From JBBRYK01 sp038237665 (lineage in GTDB: Bacteria > Actinomycetota > Thermoleophilia > Gaiellales > Gaiellaceae): a DNA stretch of 24,527 nucleotides. This document shows positions 14,616-21,548 of the stretch, in pieces. Both the position numbers and the translations under genes were made by a program. The DNA lies in contig JBBRYK010000038.1 in NCBI GenBank assembly GCA_038237665.1, forward strand, positions 1 to 24,527, given 5' to 3'. The notes below the pieces were generated by a model. It saw nothing but the letters and a program-made list of their open reading frames with translations. It made no database searches and had not been told where the DNA came from. Numbering within the stretch: the stretch's first letter is position 1; each line of letters opens with the position of its first letter.

Positions 14616-15242
14616 GTGAACAAGCGCTATGACCAGTACTGCCCGGTGGCGCATGCGCTCGAAGTCGTCGGTGAGCGGTGGACGCTTCTGATCGTCCGGG
14701 AGCTCCTGCAAGGCCCGAAGCGCTACACCGATCTGGCGGCGAACCTCCCCCGGATCGGCACGAACATCCTCGCGGGGCGCCTCAAGGAGCTCGAGCGCTG
14801 CGGGGTCGTCGCCAAACGCCGACTGCCCGCACCGGCCGCGTCGCAGGTCTACGAGCTGACGCCCTACGGGGCCCAGCTGAAGCCGGTCGTCCGAGAGCTC
14901 GCGCTCTGGGGCATCCAGTCGCTCGGCCCCCCGCAGGACGACGACGAGTTCGCCCCGGGCTGGCTCGAAGGCGCTCTCGACACCGTCTTCGCTCCGGTCG
15001 CGCCCGGCGGCGCATTCGAGTTCCGCGTCGGCACCGAGGTTGCGTCTCTCGTCGACGGCGAGGTTCGAGCCGGCTCGGTCGACGAGCCGGATGTCGTTGC
15101 CACAACAGACAACGTCGGTTTCTACTATCTCTTCGTCGAGCGGCGCTGGGACGGCGTGAGCGTCGAAGGAGACCGCGGGCTGCTCGAGCGGCTTCTCGAC
15201 GCGGCGGCTGTGCCCGCCGCCGGCGCTCCGGTCCCGGCTTAG
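14616..15242 (+). CDS. HxlR-family transcriptional regulator with C-terminal SCP2-like domain
   Basis: A 208-residue regulator. Residues ~1-100 are the HxlR winged helix: YCPVAHALEVVGERWTLLIV, then RYTDLAANLPRIGTNILAGR and the wing YELTPYGAQLKPV. Residues ~115-205 look like the SCP2/sterol-carrier-like domain often attached to HxlR proteins in Actinobacteria, possibly for ligand sensing. Cys9 in the YCPVA segment is the conserved thiol that serves as the redox or electrophile sensor in several HxlR proteins. It is divergent from the DHA2 exporter with an operator-like dyad between them, so it probably represses the exporter and itself. The stop overlaps the end of the convergent rhodanese gene by 4 bases. 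Confidence 0.92.
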   Translation: MNKRYDQYCPVAHALEVVGERWTLLIVRELLQGPKRYTDLAANLPRIGTNILAGRLKELERCGVVAKRRLPAPAASQVYELTPYGAQLKPVVRELALWGIQSLGPPQDDDEFAPGWLEGALDTVFAPVAPGGAFEFRVGTEVASLVDGEVRAGSVDEPDVVATTDNVGFYYLFVERRWDGVSVEGDRGLLERLLDAAAVPAAGAPVPA

Positions 15243-15592
15243 CTCATCGGGACGCGGCCGCCCTCGAGCGGCAAGCCGGCTTCCGCCCAGCCCGCCTTCC
15301 CTTCGCGGAAGTGGCGGACGTTTCGATAGCCGAGCTCGATCAGCCGGTTGGCTACTTCCACCGAGCTGTCGCAGTCAGAGCTCGAGCAGTAGACCACGAC
15401 CTCGATCTCGGGGTCGGGAATCCGCCGCGGCGCGCGCTCGTCCACGGACGGGGGCGGGATGTTGACCGCGCCGGGAAGGTGCGACGCCGCGAAGGACATC
15501 GGAGCGAGCGCATCCACGAGCACGAACTCGGCACCGCCCTGGATCTTGGCCCAGAGATCCTCGCGCGTTATCTGGGTCGGCGTGGCGGGCAC
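15239..15592 (-). CDS. Rhodanese-like domain protein
   Basis: A 117-residue single-domain rhodanese, cytoplasmic. FVLVDALAP, SHLPGAVNIP and the active-site loop YCSSSDCDSS (catalytic C69, second C74) are present, and the HFREGKAGWAEAGLPLEGG ending is typical. Such proteins carry persulfide sulfur or act on thiol and redox partners; the loop is neither the canonical CRxGxR of thiosulfate sulfurtransferases nor the longer Cdc25 loop. The GTG at 15592 lies 3 bases after the stop of the WYL regulator gene, so the two are one operon. The 3' end overlaps the HxlR gene end by 4 bases. Confidence 0.9.
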   Translation of the reverse strand: MPATPTQITREDLWAKIQGGAEFVLVDALAPMSFAASHLPGAVNIPPPSVDERAPRRIPDPEIEVVVYCSSSDCDSSVEVANRLIELGYRNVRHFREGKAGWAEAGLPLEGGRVPMS

Positions 15593-15595
15593 GAC

Positions 15596-16576
15596 CTAAG
15601 TTTGCCGGGCCGACGCGGCTAGACGATCCGCAAGCTCCTCGACCTTCGCGCGCAGCTCCTCCGGCTCCAGGATCGTGAAGCCGCAATTGAGGCCGGCGAG
15701 CACGCGCGCCATCCAATCCAGCGAGCTCACGCGCATGCGAAGCAGCGTCCCCCGGTCGGCTTCGAGGATCTCCGCAAGCGTTGCGGGGAGGCGCGTCGCC
15801 GCCTGATCGACCGGAAGGTCGAGCAACACTTCGATGTGCCACTTCCACGGCACGCGGGCGAGCGAGCGGCTGACGTGCGCGACCGCTCGGAATCCGTCAG
15901 GAGGTTCGAGCGCCGGGTCGTCGGTGGCCGTGGTCTCCCGCAGTCGATCGACCCGGAAGACGCGCATGGCGGAGCGGGTGTGGTCATGGCCGGCCAGGTA
16001 CCAACGTCCCGAGTGGACGACGAGGCCGTGGGGACTGATCTCGCGCTGTGTGTTCTCGCCGGAGAACGACGTGTACGCAGCCCGAAGACGGCGGCGGCGG
16101 CGGATCGCGTCGGCGAGGAGCAGCACCGCCTCGCCGGCTACCGGGACTCCGGCCGTCGGGGCCGACGTGAAACCAAGAGCGTCCTCGAGCGCCTCTGCTT
16201 GGCGCCGAAGCTTGGTTGGCAGGACCCGGCGGATCTTCTCGAGAGCGCCGTCGGCCGAATGAGTTGTGGTGTCCAAGCCCAGCTGCTGCGCCGCGATCAG
16301 TCCGAGGACGACGACGACCGCCTCGCCGTCGTTCAGCATCAACGGAGGGAGCCGGAAGCCGGGGCGCATGCGATACCCACCGCCGACGCCGCGCTGGCCC
16401 TCGATCGGGATGCCGAGCTCCTGTAGGGCGGCGATGTAGCGCCGGACCGTGCGCGGGTCGATCTCGAGTCGCTCGGCGATCTGCCCACCGGTAGTGAGTG
16501 TCTGCGCCTGGAGGAGCTCGATCAGCTCGAGCAGCCGTGCGGTCGGCGTCAGCACCGCCGAAAGTGAAGCACACAT
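15596..16576 (-). CDS. WYL-domain (YafY/DeoR-like) transcriptional regulator
   Basis: A 326-residue regulator. An HTH_11-type helix-turn-helix (~12-62: LLELIELLQ, GGQIAERLEIDPRTVRRYIAAL and GVGGGYRM) is followed by a linker, a WYL domain (~150-215, with YLAGHDHTRSAMRVFRVDRL), and a C-terminal WCX region. WYL domains sense ligands such as nucleic-acid fragments or small metabolites. The ATG at 16576 is the longest start. An in-frame GTG at 16555 gives MLTPTARLLELIELLQ, closer to many relatives, so the start is uncertain. It is followed at once by the rhodanese gene and is divergent from the 16644 operon, with an inverted repeat between them. Confidence 0.92.
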   Translation of the reverse strand: MCASLSAVLTPTARLLELIELLQAQTLTTGGQIAERLEIDPRTVRRYIAALQELGIPIEGQRGVGGGYRMRPGFRLPPLMLNDGEAVVVVLGLIAAQQLGLDTTTHSADGALEKIRRVLPTKLRRQAEALEDALGFTSAPTAGVPVAGEAVLLLADAIRRRRRLRAAYTSFSGENTQREISPHGLVVHSGRWYLAGHDHTRSAMRVFRVDRLRETTATDDPALEPPDGFRAVAHVSRSLARVPWKWHIEVLLDLPVDQAATRLPATLAEILEADRGTLLRMRVSSLDWMARVLAGLNCGFTILEPEELRAKVEELADRLAASARQT

Positions 16577-16578
16577 AG

Positions 16579-16595
16579 AGGGCTTAATCCGCCCT
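16579..16595. promoter_or_regulatory. Candidate operator between WYL regulator and the 16644 operon
   Basis: AGGGC (16579-16583) and GCCCT (16591-16595) flank a 7-base AT-rich spacer, 3 bases upstream of the WYL regulator ATG. On the plus strand a weak promoter TTAATC (16584-16589), 16 bases, TAGCGT (16606-16611) overlaps the dyad, so binding here could control both directions. Confidence 0.4.
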
Positions 16596-16643
16596 ATTTG
16601 ACCGCTAGCGTGCCCGCAGCCAACCCAGCGAAAGGAGGACGAG

Positions 16644-16712
16644 ATGGCCGTCGCGGTTCAGTGGGAGACGAACTGGGTGATGGAGTTCACCCCGGCCGGA
16701 GACGAGCTGTGA
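16644..16712 (+). CDS. 22-residue ORF, translationally coupled to the next gene
   Basis: The ORF opens with ATG behind the best ribosome binding site in this region (AAAGGAGG, 5-base spacing) and encodes MAVAVQWETNWVMEFTPAGDEL. It stops at a TGA that overlaps the GTG start of the next gene (GTGA). The downstream gene has no ribosome binding site of its own, so its translation probably depends on this ORF. It could be a leader peptide or the stump of a once longer gene. I do not recognise the peptide. Confidence 0.5.
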   Translation: MAVAVQWETNWVMEFTPAGDEL

Positions 16713-17230
16713 ACGCGGTCGACCAGTTCGGCGCGATCGACCGGTTCGGCGAGGTCCGGCCCGAGTACCGGCACATCTCCAAGCTGATCTCGCCGGCGCC
16801 GAGCCTCACTCTCTACGACGCCGTTCTGAAGTGGTACGACATCGCCCCGCCGGACGCGGCTGTCCCGGACGAGATTAGGGAGCTCGCGCGGGCCGCCTTG
16901 GAGGCTGCGGACGGCTCGGGAGAGCTTGGGCTCTCTCGCGACCTCGGCTTCGTGATCCTGCACCGGTGCGGTGAGAGCTTCTACTTCCTCATCGTCTCGA
17001 CCTGGCGCAACGACAACGAGCTCTGGGAGACGGTGTGGGCAAAGGACGGCGAGGACGACGACGCTTTCAGCCCCTGGCCGATCGCTCCCGGGCACTCTCC
17101 CACCTTCTGCGTGTGGGAGCTCGGCGCCGTCTGGCACGAGCAGCAGGCCTGGAGCCGCTACCTGCGCTCTCAGCGGGATGCGGCCTCCAAGCAGGCGTAT
17201 CTGGGTGATTCCTACGAGGGTCTGGTCTGA
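16709..17230 (+). CDS. Conserved protein of unknown function (173 aa)
   Basis: I recognise this only as a type of hypothetical protein seen in actinobacteria. It is soluble, with an N-terminal PEYRHISKLISPAPSLTLYDAVLKWYDI, a central GFVILHRCGESFYFLIVST strand pair followed by WRNDNELWETVW, and a Trp-rich end with CVWELGAVWHEQQAW and SYEGLV. There are no catalytic motifs I can name. The start is taken as the GTG at 16709 because it overlaps the stop of the 22-residue ORF; upstream codons in this frame look unlike a protein. The ECF sigma gene follows closely, so both are probably one operon facing away from the WYL regulator. Confidence 0.7.
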   Translation: MNAVDQFGAIDRFGEVRPEYRHISKLISPAPSLTLYDAVLKWYDIAPPDAAVPDEIRELARAALEAADGSGELGLSRDLGFVILHRCGESFYFLIVSTWRNDNELWETVWAKDGEDDDAFSPWPIAPGHSPTFCVWELGAVWHEQQAWSRYLRSQRDAASKQAYLGDSYEGLV

Positions 17231-17267
17231 ACCGATGAGTCCCGGCTCGCCCGCCCGAGCCCGTACC

Positions 17268-18272
17268 ATGAGCGCCGTGCAGGAATCGCCGCTCAAGGTC
17301 AGGCCCGCGGCCGGCGAGCTCGAGGACTCACTCGAGCAGCATCGGGCCGAGTTGACCGCCTACTCGTACCGGATGCTGGGCTCGCCGTTCGAGGCCGAGG
17401 ACGCCGTTCAGGAGACGCTGATCCGCGCGTGGAAGAACTACGACCGCTTCGAGGGGCGGGCCGCGTTGCGCTCCTGGCTGTACCGAATTGCGACGAACGT
17501 CTGCCTCGACATGCTGAGCGGCAGGGAGCGGCGCGCCCGTCCGATGGACCTCGGCCCGGCACAAGCCCCGATCGAGTCCAACCTGAACACGCTGCCCGAG
17601 ACGACGTGGATCCAGCCGATCCCCGACGGCCTCGCCCTGTCGGAGGGAGACCCGGCCGACGTGGCCGTTGCGCGCGAGACGATCCGGCTTGCGTTCGTCG
17701 CCGCCCTGCAGCACCTTCCGCCCCGGCAGCGGGCGGTCCTGATCCTCTGCGAGGTCCTCCGCTGGAAGGCGGCGGAGGTCGCCGAGCTCCTCGAAACGAG
17801 CGTCGCGTCGGTGAACAGCGCGCTGCAGCGGGCTCGGGCGACACTCGAGGCCGGCAACGTGAGCGCTTCCGACCCCTCGCCCCCGCTCGACGAGTCCGAC
17901 CGCGCGCTCCTCGCCCGCTACGTCGAGGCGTTCGAGCGCTACGACATCGACGCGCTCACCTCACTGATTCAGGAGGACGCGACGCAGTCGATGCCGCCGT
18001 TCGACCTGTGGCTCGACGGCCGCGACGACATCTTCGAGTGGTGGTTCGGGCCGGGGATCGGCTGCGCCGGATCGCGTGTGATACCCACCGTCGCGGCGAA
18101 CGGTTCACCGGCATTTGGCCAGTACAAGCCGAGCGCGAGCGGAGACGGCTATGAGCCGTGGGCGCTGCAGGTGCTCGAGCTCTCGGAGGGCCAGATTGTC
18201 GAGCTCACGTTCTTCCTCGACACCGACACGCTGTTCCCGCTCTTCGGCCTGCCTGCTCGGCTCGACTCGTAG
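17268..18272 (+). CDS. ECF sigma factor with C-terminal SnoaL-like domain (SigG-like)
   Basis: About 334 residues. Region 2 lies at ~25-85 (AYSYRMLGSPFEAEDAVQETLIRAWKN and ALRSWLYRIATNVCLDML) and region 4 at ~140-195 (LPPRQRAVLILCEVLRWKAAEVAELL). They are joined by a linker with TTWIQPIPDGL typical of the TIGR02960/SigG-like group. Residues ~208-334 are a SnoaL/NTF2 domain ending in FLDTDTLFPLFGLPARL. In such ECF groups the fused domain is thought to replace a separate anti-sigma factor, and none is seen nearby. ATG at 17268 (MSAVQESP) is chosen; ATG at 17235, 4 bases after the preceding stop, would add 11 residues. Neither has a good ribosome binding site. Confidence 0.9.
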   Translation: MSAVQESPLKVRPAAGELEDSLEQHRAELTAYSYRMLGSPFEAEDAVQETLIRAWKNYDRFEGRAALRSWLYRIATNVCLDMLSGRERRARPMDLGPAQAPIESNLNTLPETTWIQPIPDGLALSEGDPADVAVARETIRLAFVAALQHLPPRQRAVLILCEVLRWKAAEVAELLETSVASVNSALQRARATLEAGNVSASDPSPPLDESDRALLARYVEAFERYDIDALTSLIQEDATQSMPPFDLWLDGRDDIFEWWFGPGIGCAGSRVIPTVAANGSPAFGQYKPSASGDGYEPWALQVLELSEGQIVELTFFLDTDTLFPLFGLPARLDS

Positions 18273-18292
18273 CGGCTTTTCAGTTCGGTGCG

Positions 18293-18583
18293 TCAGTCCG
18301 GCAGGACGTCTTGCAACCCCATGAAGTCGAGCAGGTCGAGCAGCTCGTCCGACGCATTGCGCAGCCGTACCTGGCAACCATGCCGCCGGGCCGCAAGCTG
18401 AAGCCGCGCGAGCGCATCGACCGTGACGCCGTCGGGGTCGACGCCGGCCACGTCGCAGAGAGCGACGCCGGCGCTGCTCCTCTCCAGCAGCGCGCAGACG
18501 CGCTCGCAGAGCCCGGGCAGGTCCGCGCGAGCGATGGGGCCGGCGATCGCGAAAGCGACCGTCGGTGGCGCTGGGGCGGCCAT
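18293..18583 (-). CDS. STAS-domain protein (SpoIIAA/MlaB-like)
   Basis: A 96-residue stand-alone STAS domain: FAIAGPIARADLPGLCERV, VALCDVAGVDPDGVTVDALARLQ, VRLRNASDELLDLL and FMGLQDVL. In partner-switching antagonists the helix after the second strand carries a phosphorylated serine (D-S-S-G). Here the matching segment is DPDG, so there is no phosphorylation site. It may be a MlaB-like or constitutive binding protein. The ATG at 18583 is used; TTG at 18586 is possible. It is convergent with the ECF sigma gene and divergent from the second exporter. No kinase or sigma-factor partner of the SpoIIAB type lies in the window. Confidence 0.85.
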   Translation of the reverse strand: MAAPAPPTVAFAIAGPIARADLPGLCERVCALLERSSAGVALCDVAGVDPDGVTVDALARLQLAARRHGCQVRLRNASDELLDLLDFMGLQDVLPD

Positions 18584-18610
18584 CAACAGGTAGACCCTGG
18601 GAGCGGCGAA

Positions 18611-18638
18611 AACTCATCGGTACCGAGACCGATGAGTT
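18611..18638. promoter_or_regulatory. Perfect 11-base inverted repeat, likely operator
   Basis: AACTCATCGGT (18611-18621) and ACCGATGAGTT (18628-18638) are perfect arms around the 6-base spacer ACCGAG. The repeat lies in the gap between the STAS gene (start 18583, minus) and the exporter (start 18702, plus). The size and symmetry suit a dimeric repressor such as TetR or MarR, but no such gene is adjacent. No T-run follows on either side, so a terminator is less likely. Confidence 0.6.
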
Positions 18639-18701
18639 ACGGCGCTTGCCGTGGTCTAAGCATTTGAAACGAATGGAAAACGCACCGAAAGGGAGACGCC
18701 G

Positions 18702-20165
18702 ATGACCATCACCGATACCCGCACCCGCTGGCTCGCGCTGATCGTCCTCTGCCTCGCCACGCTGATGATCGTCCTCGACACCACGATCGTGAACGTCGCT
18801 CTGCCGTCGATCCAGGACGACCTCGGCTTCTCGAAGACCTCGCTGGCCTGGGTTGTGAACGCGTATCTGCTCACCTTCGGCGGCTTCCTGCTCCTGGGCG
18901 GGCGCCTCGGCGATCTCTACGGCCACCGGCGGCTGTTCCTCTCCGGGATCATCCTCTTCACGCTCGCCTCGCTCGGCTGCGGCCTGGCCAACTCGCAGGG
19001 AGTCCTCGTTACCGCGCGGGTTGTTCAGGGCCTGGGCGGTGCAGTCGCTTCGGCGGTCTCGCTGTCGCTGATGATGACCCTGTTCACCGAGCCCGCCGAG
19101 CGCGCCAAGGCGATGGGCGTCTTCGGCTTCGTCGCCTCGGGCGGCGGCTCGATCGGCGTGCTGCTCGGCGGCATCCTCACCAACTCGCTGGACTGGCACT
19201 GGATCTTCCTCGTCAACCTGCCGATCGGTGTCGCTGTCGTGGCCCTCTCGTTCAAGCTGCTGCCAGGCCGCGAGGGGGAGGCCGTTAGGGGCCGGCTCGA
19301 CGTCGCCGGCGCGGTGGCGGTGACCGCGTCGTTGATGCTCGCCGTCTACGCGATCGTGAACGGGAACCAGGAAGGATGGACGTCCGGCCAGACGCTCGGG
19401 ATGCTCGGTGGCGCGGTAGCGCTCCTCGCGCTCTTCTTTGGCATCGAGGCCCGCGTTCGATCTCCGCTGATTCCGCTCCGGCTCTTCCGCTTGCGCAATG
19501 TCGCAACGGCGAACGTCGTCGGCGTGCTCTGGGCCGCGGCCATGTTCGCCTGGTTCTTCCTGTCTGCCCTCTACCTCCAGCTCGTGCTCGGCTACAGCCC
19601 GCTCAAGGTCGGACTGTCCTTCCTGCCGGCGAACCTGATCATGGGCGCGCTCTCCGTCGGACTCTCGGCCCGGCTCGTCATGCGCTTCGGCATCAGACCT
19701 CCGCTCGGGGCCGGGCTGCTGTTCGCGGCCGTCGGGCTCGCGCTCTTTACACGCCTGCCTGTCGACGGCAACTACTTCGTCGACGTTCTGCCGAGCATGA
19801 TCCTGCTCGGCATCGGCGCCGGCATTGCCTTCAACCCGGTCTTGCTCGCCGCGATGAGCGACGTCGCCCCGGAGGAGTCGGGTCTTGCCTCCGGCCTCGT
19901 CAACACCGCGTTCATGATGGGCGGCGCACTCGGCCTCGCCGTCCTCGCCAGCATTGCGGCCTCGCGCACCGACAGTTTGCGCGCGTCAGGTGACGGCCCC
20001 CTTGCGGCGCTCGTCGGCGGGTACCACATCGCGTTCCTGGTCGGCGCCGTCTTCGCAGCTGCCGCGGCCGGAATCGGCGTGGCGCTGCTTCGCACCCGCC
20101 AGCACGCGGCCGCCGCACATGGCGAAGCAGCCGTCAGCCCTGTGGCAGCCGAGGCCGGGTCATGA
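18702..20165 (+). CDS. DHA2-family MFS exporter (14-TM), second copy
   Basis: A 487-residue 14-segment drug/proton antiporter-like protein. TM1 has IVLDTTIVNVALPSI, followed by GGRLGDLYGHRRLF (motif A), ARVVQGLGGA, and ASGGGSIGVLLGG (motif C). It resembles the exporter at 13059-14504 in layout but the sequences differ clearly, so it is a paralogue rather than a recent duplicate. The ATG at 18702 is preceded by AAAGGGAG. Its stop overlaps the start of the DUF899 gene (ATGA), so the two are translated together. An inverted repeat upstream is the likely control site. The substrate is unknown. Confidence 0.93.
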   Translation: MTITDTRTRWLALIVLCLATLMIVLDTTIVNVALPSIQDDLGFSKTSLAWVVNAYLLTFGGFLLLGGRLGDLYGHRRLFLSGIILFTLASLGCGLANSQGVLVTARVVQGLGGAVASAVSLSLMMTLFTEPAERAKAMGVFGFVASGGGSIGVLLGGILTNSLDWHWIFLVNLPIGVAVVALSFKLLPGREGEAVRGRLDVAGAVAVTASLMLAVYAIVNGNQEGWTSGQTLGMLGGAVALLALFFGIEARVRSPLIPLRLFRLRNVATANVVGVLWAAAMFAWFFLSALYLQLVLGYSPLKVGLSFLPANLIMGALSVGLSARLVMRFGIRPPLGAGLLFAAVGLALFTRLPVDGNYFVDVLPSMILLGIGAGIAFNPVLLAAMSDVAPEESGLASGLVNTAFMMGGALGLAVLASIAASRTDSLRASGDGPLAALVGGYHIAFLVGAVFAAAAAGIGVALLRTRQHAAAAHGEAAVSPVAAEAGS

Positions 20166-20836
20166 AGCCCCTGTCCGTCGTGTCAGCAGCCGAGTGGGAA
20201 CTTGCCCGCGAGCAGCTGCTCGTCAAGGAGAAAGAAGCCACCCGAGCGCGAGACGCCCTGGCCGCCGAGCGCCGGAGGCTGCCGGCCGTCCGGATCGACA
20301 AGGACTATGTCTTCGAGGGTCCCGCTGGCGAGAAGCGCCTGCTCGATCTCTTCGACGGACGCAGCCAGCTGATCCTCTACCACTTCATGTTCGCGCCGGA
20401 TACCCAAGGCTGGCCGTCGGCGGGCTGCCCAGGTTGTTCGATGTTCGTCGACAACATGGGGAAGCTCGCCCATCTCCACGCCCGCGACACCTCCCTGGTC
20501 CTGGTCTCCCGCGCACCGCTGGCGCAGATCGAGCCCTACCGGGAGCGCATGGGGTGGACCGTGCCCTGGTTTTCCTCGGCCGGCAGCGACTTCAACGTCG
20601 ACTTCGGTGTCACGACGGACAACGGCGAGACGTTCGGCCTCAGCGTTTTTCTCCGCGAGGGCGACAGCGTCTATCGGAGCTACTTCACGGCCGGGCGCGG
20701 TGTCGAGACGCTCGGCACCAACTGGACCTTTCTCGACCTGACACCACTCGGCCGCCAGGAGAACTGGGAGGAGTCGCCTCCCGGGCGGCCCCAGACGCCG
20801 CCGTACGAGTGGTGGCGCCGCCACGACGAGTATTAG
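20162..20836 (+). CDS. DUF899 family thioredoxin-like protein
   Basis: A 224-residue soluble protein with the DUF899 pattern: an N-terminal helix rich in charged residues (ELAREQLLVKEKEATRARD), ILYHFMFAPD, a CPGC motif (C89, C92) in the position of a thioredoxin or AhpC active site, ISR-like LVSRAPL, FSS and FNVDFGV, and a DLTPLGRQE(N)W ending. The function is unproven; the fold and Cys pair suggest a thiol-disulfide or peroxide-related reaction. The start ATG overlaps the exporter stop by 4 bases, so expression is tied to the exporter; both may respond to the same toxic or oxidising agent. Confidence 0.93.
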   Translation: MKPLSVVSAAEWELAREQLLVKEKEATRARDALAAERRRLPAVRIDKDYVFEGPAGEKRLLDLFDGRSQLILYHFMFAPDTQGWPSAGCPGCSMFVDNMGKLAHLHARDTSLVLVSRAPLAQIEPYRERMGWTVPWFSSAGSDFNVDFGVTTDNGETFGLSVFLREGDSVYRSYFTAGRGVETLGTNWTFLDLTPLGRQENWEESPPGRPQTPPYEWWRRHDEY

Positions 20837-20869
20837 GAACCCGCAATCCGTGCAATGCTGCTCCCTCCA

Positions 20870-20888
20870 CGCCCTCGGCTGAGGGGCG
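20870..20888 (+). terminator. Weak hairpin after DUF899
   Basis: CGCCCTC (20870-20876) can pair with GAGGGGCG (20881-20888) with one bulged G and a 4-base loop. Only CTCTTTC follows, so termination is uncertain. It may separate the exporter/DUF899 pair from the redox cluster. Confidence 0.3.
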
Positions 20889-20925
20889 AGCCGCTCTTTC
20901 GCAAACGCGGATCAGGAGGAGCACG

Positions 20926-20943
20926 ATGGGAAGGAGACCCTGA
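20926..20943 (+). other. Five-codon mini-ORF before the sulfite-oxidase-like gene
   Basis: A very strong ribosome binding site (AGGAGGAG, 20914-20921) precedes ATG at 20926. This opens a mini-ORF MGRRP whose TGA shares one base with the ATG at 20943 (TGATG). A second site, GGAAGGAG, lies inside the mini-ORF and serves the true gene. The layout suggests ribosome hand-over onto the next gene, or simply a double start. Confidence 0.4.
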
Positions 20944-21548
20944 TGGCGCCCATCTCTCGCGGCTTCAGCGGCCGTCGCCGCACAGCGGGCGACCCGGCGC
21001 GCGTCCCGCCCGGCCAGTACCTGACCGACGACTTCCCGGTCCTCTCCGCCGGGCCGACGCCGCATACGCCGCTCGGGGAGTGGAGCTTCGCGGTTCGCGG
21101 CGCCGTGGACGAGCCCGTGTCGTGGACCTGGGAGGAGTTCCTTGCGCTCCCCACCGAGACGGTCACCGTGGACATCCACTGCGTGACCAAGTGGTCGAAG
21201 CTGGACACCGTCTGGACCGGCGTCTCGGTCGACGTCCTGCTCTCGGGCGTCGAGACGAGCGCCGAGCACGTCACCGCATTCAGTGACGGCGGCTACACGA
21301 CGAACCTGCCGCTCGAGGACGTGACCGGCGGGAAGGCATGGATCGCGTATGCGTACGGCGGCGAGCCCCTCGAGCCGGAGCACGGCGGGCCGGCGCGACT
21401 GCTCGTCCCACACCTGTACTTCTGGAAGAGCGCCAAGTGGGTGCGCGGGCTCGAGCTCCGCGAGGAGGACGAACCCGGCTTCTGGGAGACGTACGGCTAC
21501 CACAACTACGGAGACCCGTGGCAGGAGCAGCGCTACTCGGGCGACTGA
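20943..21548 (+). CDS. Sulfite-oxidase-like molybdopterin oxidoreductase, cytoplasmic
   Basis: A 201-residue protein with the sulfite oxidase/MsrP molybdopterin domain: GQYLTDDFPVLSAGPTP, W-T-W-E-EFLALP, VDIHCVTKWSKLDTVWTGV with the molybdenum-ligand Cys80, GGYTTNLPLEDV and VPHLYFWKSAKWVRGLEL. It is shorter than MsrP (YedY) and has no twin-arginine signal or hydrophobic leader, so it should stay in the cytoplasm. The substrate is unknown; the family reduces methionine sulfoxide or oxidises sulfite. The ATG at 20943 has GGAAGGAG upstream. The next gene, a flavin reductase, overlaps its stop and is the probable electron partner, in place of the membrane haem subunit of MsrPQ. Confidence 0.92.
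   Translation: MAPISRGFSGRRRTAGDPARVPPGQYLTDDFPVLSAGPTPHTPLGEWSFAVRGAVDEPVSWTWEEFLALPTETVTVDIHCVTKWSKLDTVWTGVSVDVLLSGVETSAEHVTAFSDGGYTTNLPLEDVTGGKAWIAYAYGGEPLEPEHGGPARLLVPHLYFWKSAKWVRGLELREEDEPGFWETYGYHNYGDPWQEQRYSGD

Noticed and set aside
16644..16712. The 22-residue ORF as a tryptophan attenuator peptide
   Set aside because: It has two Trp codons but they are not adjacent, no terminator/antiterminator follows, and no Trp genes are nearby.
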